Positions 1 to 10,316 of a DNA stretch of 20,503 bases are shown here, in pieces. The DNA is from CAYTAP01 sp964435775. Lineage in GTDB: Bacteria; Planctomycetota; Phycisphaerae; Tepidisphaerales; Tepidisphaeraceae. The first letter of the stretch is position 1; each line of letters starts with the position of its first letter. Location: positions 1 through 20,503 of the forward strand of contig CAYTAP010000076.1 in assembly GCA_964435775.1 (NCBI GenBank), in the 5' to 3' direction. The notes below the pieces were generated by a model. The model was not told the DNA's origin, ran no database searches, and worked only from the letters and a program-made list of their open reading frames with translations. The position numbers and the translations under genes were made by a program.

Positions 1-3407
<3,407 letters not shown>

Positions 3408-3408
3408 A

Positions 3409-3446
3409 CAGGCGCGCCGCATGGAGCCAGGCGCGCCGCATGGAGC
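3409..3446. repeat. Perfect tandem duplication of a 19-bp unit after rpoC
   Basis: The unit CAGGCGCGCCGCATGGAGC occurs twice without a mismatch, at 3409-3427 and 3428-3446, beginning one base after the rpoC stop codon. It contains the palindrome GGCGCGCC. It looks like a recent local duplication in the 3' untranslated region. No function can be assigned. Confidence 0.85.
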
Positions 3447-3490
3447 AGCCGCAGGCGGCGATGCGGTGAAGTTGCGACCATCTGTAACAA

Positions 3491-3523
3491 AAAGAACCCC
3501 GGCACTCGTTGCCGGGGTTCTTT
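3491..3523. terminator. Bidirectional rho-independent terminator between converging genes
   Basis: The arms AAAGAACCCCGGCA (3491-3504) and TGCCGGGGTTCTTT (3510-3523) form a perfect 14-bp stem around a 5-base loop. The AT-rich stem base supplies an A run on one side and a T run on the other, so it can work on both strands. It lies between the end of rpoC (plus) and the end of the PEP-CTERM/phytase-like gene (minus, stop at 3572), exactly where a shared terminator is expected. Confidence 0.85.
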
Positions 3524-3571
3524 GCAATGCTGATGTGTCATGCGGCGAAACCATATGGATCGCGCCGGTTG

Positions 3572-4702
3572 TCAGTCCGCCGTGATGCCGCGTCGGCTCC
3601 ACTCGGTGTCGATGGTGAGATGGGCGGGGCCGGCGATGTCCTCCCAGCGGTAGAACTTGAAGTCCTCGCTGGCGTTGGGGTTGATCTGATCATTGAGCGC
3701 CACGATTCCACATGGGAATTGCTCGCCGAAGGGCTGATTGGAAACGGCCAGGCCGGAGCAATGGTCGATGGCGCCAAGTTCTCCGGCGGCAGGATCGATG
3801 GTCGTGATGAAATGGTAATCCCCGCCGCGCTGATAGATGTTGACGATGCTTCGTCCGGACGCCTTTGAGCCTTGGCTGACGACGAGGAGGTATCCGCCGC
3901 CGTTGGCAGCGCCGTAGATCGCCGGGCCTTTGACGTTGGGCAGCAGGCCGTTCTCACCGGCGCGAATCACAAGCTTGCGGGGGGTTTGATCCCCCGGCTC
4001 GGCCGGGCATCGCCAGACGCCGCGGTCATCCTCGGCGATATAGACCACGCCGGCCTCTTCGTCGGCGAGGCAGCTCTTGATCTCGTCATCAAAAGCAAAA
4101 GCCGCCACACGCGTGGCCGCGAGTTTGCCGTCTGCCTTGGCCGTCAGCTCATATTGCTCGACTTTGCCGCTGCGGAGGGTGACGAAGAAATAGGACTTGC
4201 CTGTTTTGGGGCTGTGGTATGTACACAGGCCGCTGGGCGTGACGCCGCCAAACACCTTGATCGGCCCGTCCAATCCATCGGCCGCCTTCAATTTGCTTTT
4301 GATTGGGTCGATCCGCCAGACGAGTACGCCATTGGAGGAATCGCCGGTGCAGGTCGCCAGCGCGAGATCGACCTTTTTACCGCGATCATCAAAGCCGTAC
4401 AGGACATCGACGTATTGGGGATGACTGTCACGCTCAAGGTGTTTGAGAAGTCTGCCGGTGGTGTTGTGGACTTCCAGGCCACGCTGCTCGTTGGTGATGA
4501 GCATGAGGCTTCGATCCGGGTCGGTGGGATGAACCCAGATGGCGGCGGATTGCACCTCGTTGACGGCCGGCGGCTGGCTGGCGGCAAGTGGTCGCGGGTG
4601 GACGGCGCGGGGAGTGGAGGTGGCGCATGCCGTCAGCGGCAGCGTGAGTGCGGTGAGCATGACGCCGCCGGTGAGGGGCTTGATGCGGCTTGTCCATCCC
4701 AT
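3572..4702 (-). other. Possible separate lipoprotein gene: internal start for the phytase-like half
   Basis: An in-frame ATG at 4700-4702 (Met446 of the fused protein) would give a 376-residue protein. It would begin MGWTSRIKPLTGG, with a hydrophobic stretch and lipobox LTAC, then the phytase-like propeller. That is a complete lipoprotein layout, so this half may be translated or evolved as its own gene. There is no stop codon between it and the upstream PEP-CTERM part. The sequence before the ATG (CTGGGGCGACGCCACCGCG) has no well-placed ribosome site, so independent initiation is weakly supported. A TGA occurs in another frame just after the PEP-CTERM basic tail (in TCGAATGATC), so a single-base indel would separate the two proteins. 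Confidence 0.4.
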
Positions 4703-6037
4703 CGCGGTGGCGTCGCCCCAGGGATCATTCGAAACGACCGGGCTGGCGAGGCGTCCGCGTTGTCGGCGCTTGAGGAGCATCCCGCCGGCGCCCAGGAGGA
4801 GCATCAACCCCGTGCCGGGCTCGGGCACGACGGCCAATCCTCGGAACCGGGTGTTGGCCAGCGCGCTGATGAAATAGGAATCCGTGAAATACTCTTTGTT
4901 CTCAAAGTCGGGCGGCTGCACCTGCGCGGAGACAATACCACCGATGCCGCCGGTGTCGGTCAGCCGGTAGATGCCAAGGTCGGTGGAGATCAGGACGTTG
5001 GTTGCGCCGCTGCTGCTGAACGAATCCAGCGCGTTGATTTCGTCGCCATTGGAGAGGTAAATCAGTCCGCTGCGGATCCACTGGTTGGAGGGATTAAGGG
5101 ACCATTTTTCCAACTCATCTTTTCCGCCGGTGGAATAGGCGGTTTCCAACGTGCCGTCATGGTCGAGGTCGAGGAAAATCGCATCGGACTTGGGATGCAA
5201 CTTCCCCTTCCCGTCGGGGTCGGGGTTTCCGGCGGCGTCGTTCAGGGAGCCTTCCTGATTGACGATGACCGGTGTCGCGGTGGACGCGGTGTCGGTGGCG
5301 GCGATGGGCAGGCCGCCGTTGATTGTCATTTCATACGCGCCGCGATTGGTGAATGACTTCTGGGAGGCGGTGTTGATGTAAACCGAACCATCGACCATGC
5401 GGATATTGCGCATGCCGTCGGCCTGCGTGCCCGTCAGGTGCTGGCTGACGTTGACCGATGGCTGTCCGATGCCCGATACGTATCGGAGCCCGGCGCTTCC
5501 GTCGGAATTGTTATTGCCCGCGACCCAGAATCGCTGGCCATTGTCGGAGGCGACGGCGTTGATTGTGACGCCGTTGTATGCGCTCAGGGTTGTGGTTGTA
5601 TCGACGTTCCAGTTGGAATCGACCACGCCGACGACACGGGGCGTCACAGCGCCCGTGGCCTCGACGGTTTGGGTGTACGCGGCGCCGGGCGACTGGCGAT
5701 AGGCGCCGAAGGTCAGGTATTGGCCATTGCTGGACAGGTTGAGTTTTCCGTCGTGATCGTCATCGCGGGACGTGAGAACAGCGCGTGCGGCATCGAGCGC
5801 ATCCGAGGGCACGTCGTGTGTTGCGATGTAGGCGCCGGTGTAGGCGTTGTAGACGTCGAGGTGGATCGACTGCGCCAGAAACGTGCCGTCAAAGGCCACC
5901 GCGCCCGTGCCATCGCCGACCCGAAGGACGGCGACTGTTCCGTCAACGAAGGTCGCCTGTGCCGATGGAGCGAGAATTGCGCCGGTGCCGAATGCGGCCA
6001 CCAGTGCAAGCCATTTTGTGTTCGTACGATTCAACAT
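3572..6037 (-). CDS. PEP-CTERM secreted protein fused to a lipobox-bearing beta-propeller phytase-like domain
   Basis: The protein has 821 residues and reads as two secreted proteins in one frame. Residues 1-28 are a signal peptide (cut after AQA). Residues 29-400 form a repetitive beta-rich exported domain with acidic EF-hand-like loops DDDHDGKLNL (~92-101) and DLDHDGTLE (~290-298). Residues 404-429 are a PEP-CTERM signal: VPEP, a hydrophobic stretch, then RRQRGR. Such signals normally end a protein, but here the frame continues. Residues 446-471 form a second signal-like segment with lipobox LTAC (Cys471). Residues 488-805 resemble Bacillus beta-propeller phytase: AAIWVHP, YHSPKTGKSYFFVT, VYIAEDD, FPCGIVALND and EDFKFYRWEDIA. 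The usual Asp-Asp before PAIW is replaced (QSAAIW). The start has a strong ribosome site, AAGGAGG, three bases before ATG. The pseudopilin gene ends nine bases upstream. Phosphate-ester hydrolysis is only a family-based guess. A missed stop or frameshift between two genes is the main alternative. Confidence 0.85.
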   Translation of the reverse strand: MLNRTNTKWLALVAAFGTGAILAPSAQATFVDGTVAVLRVGDGTGAVAFDGTFLAQSIHLDVYNAYTGAYIATHDVPSDALDAARAVLTSRDDDHDGKLNLSSNGQYLTFGAYRQSPGAAYTQTVEATGAVTPRVVGVVDSNWNVDTTTTLSAYNGVTINAVASDNGQRFWVAGNNNSDGSAGLRYVSGIGQPSVNVSQHLTGTQADGMRNIRMVDGSVYINTASQKSFTNRGAYEMTINGGLPIAATDTASTATPVIVNQEGSLNDAAGNPDPDGKGKLHPKSDAIFLDLDHDGTLETAYSTGGKDELEKWSLNPSNQWIRSGLIYLSNGDEINALDSFSSSGATNVLISTDLGIYRLTDTGGIGGIVSAQVQPPDFENKEYFTDSYFISALANTRFRGLAVVPEPGTGLMLLLGAGGMLLKRRQRGRLASPVVSNDPWGDATAMGWTSRIKPLTGGVMLTALTLPLTACATSTPRAVHPRPLAASQPPAVNEVQSAAIWVHPTDPDRSLMLITNEQRGLEVHNTTGRLLKHLERDSHPQYVDVLYGFDDRGKKVDLALATCTGDSSNGVLVWRIDPIKSKLKAADGLDGPIKVFGGVTPSGLCTYHSPKTGKSYFFVTLRSGKVEQYELTAKADGKLAATRVAAFAFDDEIKSCLADEEAGVVYIAEDDRGVWRCPAEPGDQTPRKLVIRAGENGLLPNVKGPAIYGAANGGGYLLVVSQGSKASGRSIVNIYQRGGDYHFITTIDPAAGELGAIDHCSGLAVSNQPFGEQFPCGIVALNDQINPNASEDFKFYRWEDIAGPAHLTIDTEWSRRGITAD

Positions 6038-6047
6038 GAGCCTCCTT
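6038..6047 (-). promoter_or_regulatory. Strong ribosome binding site overlapping the upstream stop codon
   Basis: On the minus strand AAGGAGG (6041-6047) lies three bases before the ATG of the PEP-CTERM/phytase-like gene. Its first base is the last T-pairing position of the pseudopilin TGA stop (6047-6049), so termination and re-initiation sites touch. This decides the start of the downstream gene and suggests translational coupling. Confidence 0.75.
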
Positions 6048-6925
6048 CAAAAAGAACCAATTCCGCGTGGATCCCAGATCAACATTCCCGGCTGGTTGTA
6101 ATCGAAAGGCGCACGCGGGGCGGAAAGCACCTCTCGCCGGGTGAAAAACCCAACATGGTTATCTAAGAACAAGATGTAGCCCCCCTTGTTGTGGCGGGTG
6201 GTGAACTCGCGCCAACTGACTTCCTGCTGACCGACTTCGGTGGGGAAGGGAGGGTCGAACTCCTTGGGCCGCATCAGCTTTTCAACCAGAAGGATTGTCT
6301 CGGATGAATGGCGGAATCGATTGCGACGAAGTGTGACTCGATAGTCGACGTTGCGATCCTCGACGCCGCCGTCCAATTTTGTGTTATAGCCGTAGCACCA
6401 GTAGGTTTTTCGGCGCTCATAGTTGCCGAGATCATCAAGGCCCCAGAGCATGAAGCATCCGTCAATCACCTGGTCATCGACAGTGCCGGCGACGGCCGGT
6501 CCGGCTTCGGGACAGACAAAGAGCCCTTGATCGCCACTCTTTGGCAATGGGATGCCGGGATCCGCGCGTTGCATCTGGTCATAGGTGGGCAACCCCATCC
6601 ACTGAAGCGGCGCGTTGAACCAGACCGACGGCTCGCTCCAAGGGCCGAGGTGTCGAATCGGGCGATCCCCCTCGGCATAACCCTCCCAGGGGATCGCGCC
6701 GTTGTATTCCAATTCGTAACCGGCCATGCCAAGCCCGATCATTCGAAGGTTGTTCATGCAGACCACGGCATTGGCGGATCGGCGGGCTTTCAAGAGTGCG
6801 GGGAGCAGGATGGCGATCAGGATGGCAATGACCCCGATGACCACCAGCAACTCAACGAGTGTAAATGCGTGACGACGATGGCTTTCCAAACGAGAATGCA
6901 GCGCCCTCCGGCGTTGGTCAGCCAT
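6047..6925 (-). CDS. Type II secretion pseudopilin-like protein (prepilin N-terminal domain)
   Basis: This 292-residue protein starts with a basic leader ending RRHA, followed by FTLVELLVVIGVIAILIAIL. That is the prepilin cleavage and methylation motif: cleavage is predicted between Ala20 and Phe21, with the conserved Glu at position 5 of the mature protein. Ala instead of Gly at -1 is seen in many planctomycete members. The hydrophobic helix (21-43) leads to KARRSANAVVCMNNLRMIGLGMAGYELEYNG, typical of the large secreted pseudopilin family of planctomycetes. Near the C-terminus YILFLDNHVGFF resembles the H-x9-DG end motif of that family. The mature protein is probably anchored in the inner membrane by its N-terminal helix. 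It is the first gene of a two-gene unit with the PEP-CTERM/phytase-like gene. The start ATG has no clear ribosome site. The exact role is unknown; a structural or secretion-associated role is inferred from family only. Confidence 0.85.
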   Translation of the reverse strand: MADQRRRALHSRLESHRRHAFTLVELLVVIGVIAILIAILLPALLKARRSANAVVCMNNLRMIGLGMAGYELEYNGAIPWEGYAEGDRPIRHLGPWSEPSVWFNAPLQWMGLPTYDQMQRADPGIPLPKSGDQGLFVCPEAGPAVAGTVDDQVIDGCFMLWGLDDLGNYERRKTYWCYGYNTKLDGGVEDRNVDYRVTLRRNRFRHSSETILLVEKLMRPKEFDPPFPTEVGQQEVSWREFTTRHNKGGYILFLDNHVGFFTRREVLSAPRAPFDYNQPGMLIWDPRGIGSF

Positions 6926-7288
6926 CGTGAGGTGACTTATAAATTGGTTTGGGCGGTGGAGCGACCGTACTGCAGGATTTGCAGGTTATGGCGGTAAGGA
7001 GGGTGGTTTAGAATGGATGGATATTGTATAAGTATGGTTTATAAAATACTTTACGATCAATTTCCTTGCTGGATGTCAGAAGGTTGAGGAACCAGCACAG
7101 GGAACATTCGTATGACAAGCAGGCGGCGGTTCACTTGACACTCGATTGCCATGACGATCAAACTGCCGCCCCGGGTTTAGAAGAAAGCTTGGCGGCATAA
7201 TCGTTAAAGTCGTTAATAAAGTCTGCCGGTGGACCGATAGCAGTCGATGAGGGGTGTTTGGCTCGGGTCTGCCTTTACATGGAATCCA
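6926..7288. other. Divergent intergenic region, likely promoters for the pseudopilin operon and topA
   Basis: This 363-base space separates the minus-strand pseudopilin gene from topA. It contains an AT-rich patch at about 7010-7060 (repeats of TATAAG and TTTATAAAA), conspicuous in this GC-rich window and likely part of promoter DNA for the minus-strand operon. On the plus strand a good -35-like TTGACA occurs at 7135-7140, but the hexamer 17 bases further (TCAAAC) is a poor -10. No open reading frame, RNA gene or strong hairpin was recognised. Promoter assignment is tentative. Confidence 0.35.
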
Positions 7289-10048
7289 ATGGCTAAAAAG
7301 AGCGGAAAACACCTGGTGATTGTGGAATCGCCGGCGAAGGCAAAGACAATTAACAAATACCTGGGGCCGGATTATGTCGTCAAAGCGAGCATGGGGCATG
7401 TGCGCGATCTGCCGAGCAAGGGGATGGGCGTGGACCTCAAAACGTTCGAGCCGGAATATGAGGTGCTTGCCAGCCGGAGCAAGGTGATCGCCGAACTGCG
7501 CAAGCTGGCCAGGGAGAGTGACCAGATTTACCTGGCAACCGACCTTGACCGCGAAGGGGAGGCGATCGCGTGGCATCTGAAGGAGGCGCTGGCGATTCCC
7601 GACGACAGGGTGCAGCGGGTCATCTTCAACGCGATCACCAAAAGCGAGATTCAAAAGGCGTTTGGTCATCCGCAGGCGATTGATATTAATCGCGTCAATG
7701 CCCAGCAGGCGCGTCGGATCCTGGATCGGATCGTCGGGTATGAGATTTCGCCGCTCCTGTGGCGGAAGGTGGCCAAGGGGCTTAGTGCGGGGCGCGTGCA
7801 GAGCGTGGCGGTGCGGCTGGTCGTGGAGCGCGAGCGGGAGATCGAGGCGTTCACGCCGGAGGAGTTCTGGAAGATCGGGGGGATTTTCACACCGGATGGT
7901 GATGTTCGATCCAGTTTGGAATTGGCCAGTGCGTGGAAGGAGTTTTTGACGCAGACGGGCAACGGTGAGCGAACCAGGCAGGAAAAGGAAAAGTGGATCG
8001 CGGATCACAACGCGTTCGCGGCCGAGCTTGTGGAGCTGGCGGGGAAAAAGTTTGAGGCGAAGAACAAGGACGATGCGCGTCATGCGGCCGAGTTGCTGGG
8101 GTTTGTCCTGAATCAAGATGAGACGGTTGAAGACGCCTCGGCCAAGGGACCGGCGAAGCACAAGACGACGCTGCATGGCGTCGTGGGAGAGTGTCCGGCG
8201 GTGACGGTGCGCTCGATCGAGCGCAAGCGGACAACCAGCCGGCCGGGTGCGCCCTATATTACAAGCACGATGCAGCAGGGGGCGTCGAGCCGGTTGGGTT
8301 TTGGGGCGCAGCGGGCGATGCGCATCGCGCAGACGTTGTATGAGTCGGGACACATCACCTACATGCGAACCGACTCGACGAACCTGTCGAAGGAAGCACT
8401 CGACATGGCCAGGGGGTACATCCAGCGCGAGTTTGGGGATCGGTATCTGCCGGCCAAGCCGAATGTGTATTCGTCATCGAACAAAAGCGCGCAAGAGGCG
8501 CACGAGGCGATTCGGCCGACAGATGTGACGTTTTCGCCACGCGAGGCGCACGCCAAGCTGGGGGCTGATGAGTTCAAGCTGTATCAGTTGATCTGGAATC
8601 GGTTCGTGGCGTGTCAGATGCCGCCGGCGGAGTTTGATCAGACGACCGTCATGCTGGCGGCCGGGACCAAAGAGGGGGATGCGCTCTTTCGCGCCAGCGG
8701 GCGCAAGCTTGTATTCGATGGGTTCATGAAGGTCGCGGGGATTACAAGCGACGATCAGTTGCTGCCGGCGCTGGCCGAGCAGCAGCGGGTGTATCCGATC
8801 GAGCTGGATCCGACGCAGCATTTCACGCAGCCGCCGCCGCGCTATACGGAGGCGAGCCTGGTCAAGGCGCTCGAGCAGGCGGGGATCGGTCGGCCGAGCA
8901 CGTACGCGAGCATCATTCAGACGATCCAGGACCGGCAATATGTCGAGCAGCAGGATCGTCGGTTTTACGCGACGATGCTGGGGTCGATCGTGACGGACAA
9001 ACTGATCCTGGCGTTTCCCAACATCATGGACGTGACGTTCACCGCCGGGATGGAGACGCAACTGGATGAGATCGAGGAAAAGCACCTGGATTGGGTGAAG
9101 CTGCTCCGCGATTTTTATGGTCCGTTTCACGAGACGGTGGATGGGGCGCTGGAAAAGATCGATCACGCCGGGGGCACGCCAAGCCCGTACATGTGCGAAA
9201 AGTGCGGCGGGCGGATGCTCTATCGGATCAGCAAGAACGGATTTTTCCTGGCGTGTGAAAATCGTGAATGCAGTCACACCCAGCCCGTCGATACGCAGGG
9301 CAAGCCGACGGTGCGCGAGGTGTCGGAGCACAAGTGCCCGGTGTGCGGGCGCGAAATGATCAAGCGCAAAGGACGGTTCGGCGAGTTTCTCGGATGCAGC
9401 GGCTATTCGGTGAAGAATGAAAAAGGGGAGCCAAGCTGCACGATGATCATCAACCTCGACAAGCAGGGCAATCCGCTGCCGCCCAAGCCCAAGCCGATCA
9501 CGACGACGATTGCCTGCGCGTCATGCGGCAGCCCGCTGTATCTGCGTGGCGGCAAACGCGGGCCGTGGCTGGGGTGCAGCAAGTACCCCAAGTGCCGGGC
9601 GCGGATGGCGATGAACAAGCTGTCACCGGAGGATAAGAAGCAGGTGGATGCCTTATTGCCGCTGCTGGCCGAGGAAGGGGCCAAGGCGCAGGAACTGGTG
9701 GCGAAGATCATCAGCGAAAACCCGGCGGCGGCCGCGTCGGTGACGCCGACGAACATCACCACGGACATCGACTGCGACGAATGCGGCAAGCCGATGATCA
9801 TCCGCACCGGGAAACGCGGGCGATTCCTGGGGTGCAGCGGTTATCCCAAGTGTAAGAATACGAGTGAAGTTCCGGCGAAGCTGGTGGAGGAACTCGGATT
9901 GAACGGGGATGGACCGCGCGAGGGAAGTGCCAAGGCATCGGTTGAGATTTCGCCACCCGAGACGAAGAGCGCGCCCAAGGCGGCGACGAAGGCCACAGGC
10001 AAATTACCTCGCAAGCCACCCGCGAAGTCGGCCGTGAATCAAAAGTGA
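7289..10048 (+). CDS. topA: DNA topoisomerase I (type IA)
   Basis: The enzyme relaxes negative supercoils by cutting one strand and passing the other, through a 5'-phosphotyrosine link. The chosen start gives MAKKSGKHLVIVESPAKAK, matching the usual N-terminus; a start 42 bases upstream would add an unsupported extension. Length is 919 residues. The Toprim domain has catalytic Glu13 and the D-x-D-x-E triad D85/D87/E89 (ATDLDREGEA). The catalytic tyrosine is Tyr358 in HITYMRTDSTNLS. The insert DINRVNAQQARRILDRIVGYEISPLLW and GRPSTYASIIQTI are family signatures. A charged stretch at about residues 205-290 is longer than in E. coli and shifts the tyrosine about 39 positions. Four C4 zinc ribbons occupy about 636-856. 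A Lys/Pro/Ala-rich basic tail ends the protein. It stands alone, flanked by a divergent operon and a REP-like cluster. Confidence 0.97.
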   Translation: MAKKSGKHLVIVESPAKAKTINKYLGPDYVVKASMGHVRDLPSKGMGVDLKTFEPEYEVLASRSKVIAELRKLARESDQIYLATDLDREGEAIAWHLKEALAIPDDRVQRVIFNAITKSEIQKAFGHPQAIDINRVNAQQARRILDRIVGYEISPLLWRKVAKGLSAGRVQSVAVRLVVEREREIEAFTPEEFWKIGGIFTPDGDVRSSLELASAWKEFLTQTGNGERTRQEKEKWIADHNAFAAELVELAGKKFEAKNKDDARHAAELLGFVLNQDETVEDASAKGPAKHKTTLHGVVGECPAVTVRSIERKRTTSRPGAPYITSTMQQGASSRLGFGAQRAMRIAQTLYESGHITYMRTDSTNLSKEALDMARGYIQREFGDRYLPAKPNVYSSSNKSAQEAHEAIRPTDVTFSPREAHAKLGADEFKLYQLIWNRFVACQMPPAEFDQTTVMLAAGTKEGDALFRASGRKLVFDGFMKVAGITSDDQLLPALAEQQRVYPIELDPTQHFTQPPPRYTEASLVKALEQAGIGRPSTYASIIQTIQDRQYVEQQDRRFYATMLGSIVTDKLILAFPNIMDVTFTAGMETQLDEIEEKHLDWVKLLRDFYGPFHETVDGALEKIDHAGGTPSPYMCEKCGGRMLYRISKNGFFLACENRECSHTQPVDTQGKPTVREVSEHKCPVCGREMIKRKGRFGEFLGCSGYSVKNEKGEPSCTMIINLDKQGNPLPPKPKPITTTIACASCGSPLYLRGGKRGPWLGCSKYPKCRARMAMNKLSPEDKKQVDALLPLLAEEGAKAQELVAKIISENPAAAASVTPTNITTDIDCDECGKPMIIRTGKRGRFLGCSGYPKCKNTSEVPAKLVEELGLNGDGPREGSAKASVEISPPETKSAPKAATKATGKLPRKPPAKSAVNQK

Positions 10049-10316
10049 TGCTCCGATTCTTGTAGGGTCCGTGGTAATCCGCGGACCACTCTTCCCATCG
10101 CGGCAATGGTCCGCGGGGTACCACGGACCCTACAAAAGCTGGTCCGCGGGGCGGACCCTACGGCTGCAAACATCAAATGGAAAATTGGTCCACGAATGGA
10201 TACGAATGAGCTTTGTAGGGTCCGCCCCGCGGGCCATCCGTGTCAGCACATGCGGCTATGGTCCGCGGGGTACCACGGACCCTACGAAATCAATTCACGC
10301 ATCGCCGTCGCTTTGA
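10049..10316. repeat. Cluster of five REP-like half-units between converging topA and DUF4139 genes
   Basis: Half-units with core GTAGGGTCCG...CCGCGG[AG]CCA lie at 10062-10088 (forward), 10107-10133 (reverse), 10140-10161 (reverse), 10215-10237 (forward) and 10258-10285 (reverse). The first two pair over 29 positions (10060-10088 with 10107-10135) with two mismatches. The fourth and fifth form a second stem, and the third can also pair with the fourth. Some units carry a TGGTAcc insert in the middle and others only a C run. Between convergent genes these stems could act as terminators for both. A short CCACGAATGGATACGAATGAG-like stretch at 10190-10210 may be a remnant of another repeat family. 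Confidence 0.85.

Noticed and set aside
3872..5356. 494-codon plus-strand frame opposite the PEP-CTERM/phytase-like gene
   Set aside because: The minus strand shows clear signal peptide, PEP-CTERM and phytase-like motifs; the plus frame is low-complexity Gly/Val/Asp and has no domain.
7247..7288. Upstream in-frame start for topA
   Set aside because: It adds 14 residues with no homology or ribosome site; the family's usual MAK...VIVESPAKAK start lies at 7289.
7076..8353. 425-codon minus-strand frame over the topA start
   Set aside because: It overlaps the conserved Toprim coding region and has no family features; antisense artefact.
10062..10285. Possible CRISPR array
   Set aside because: Repeats alternate in orientation, vary in core sequence and spacing, and no cas genes are present; they fit REP-like palindromes instead.
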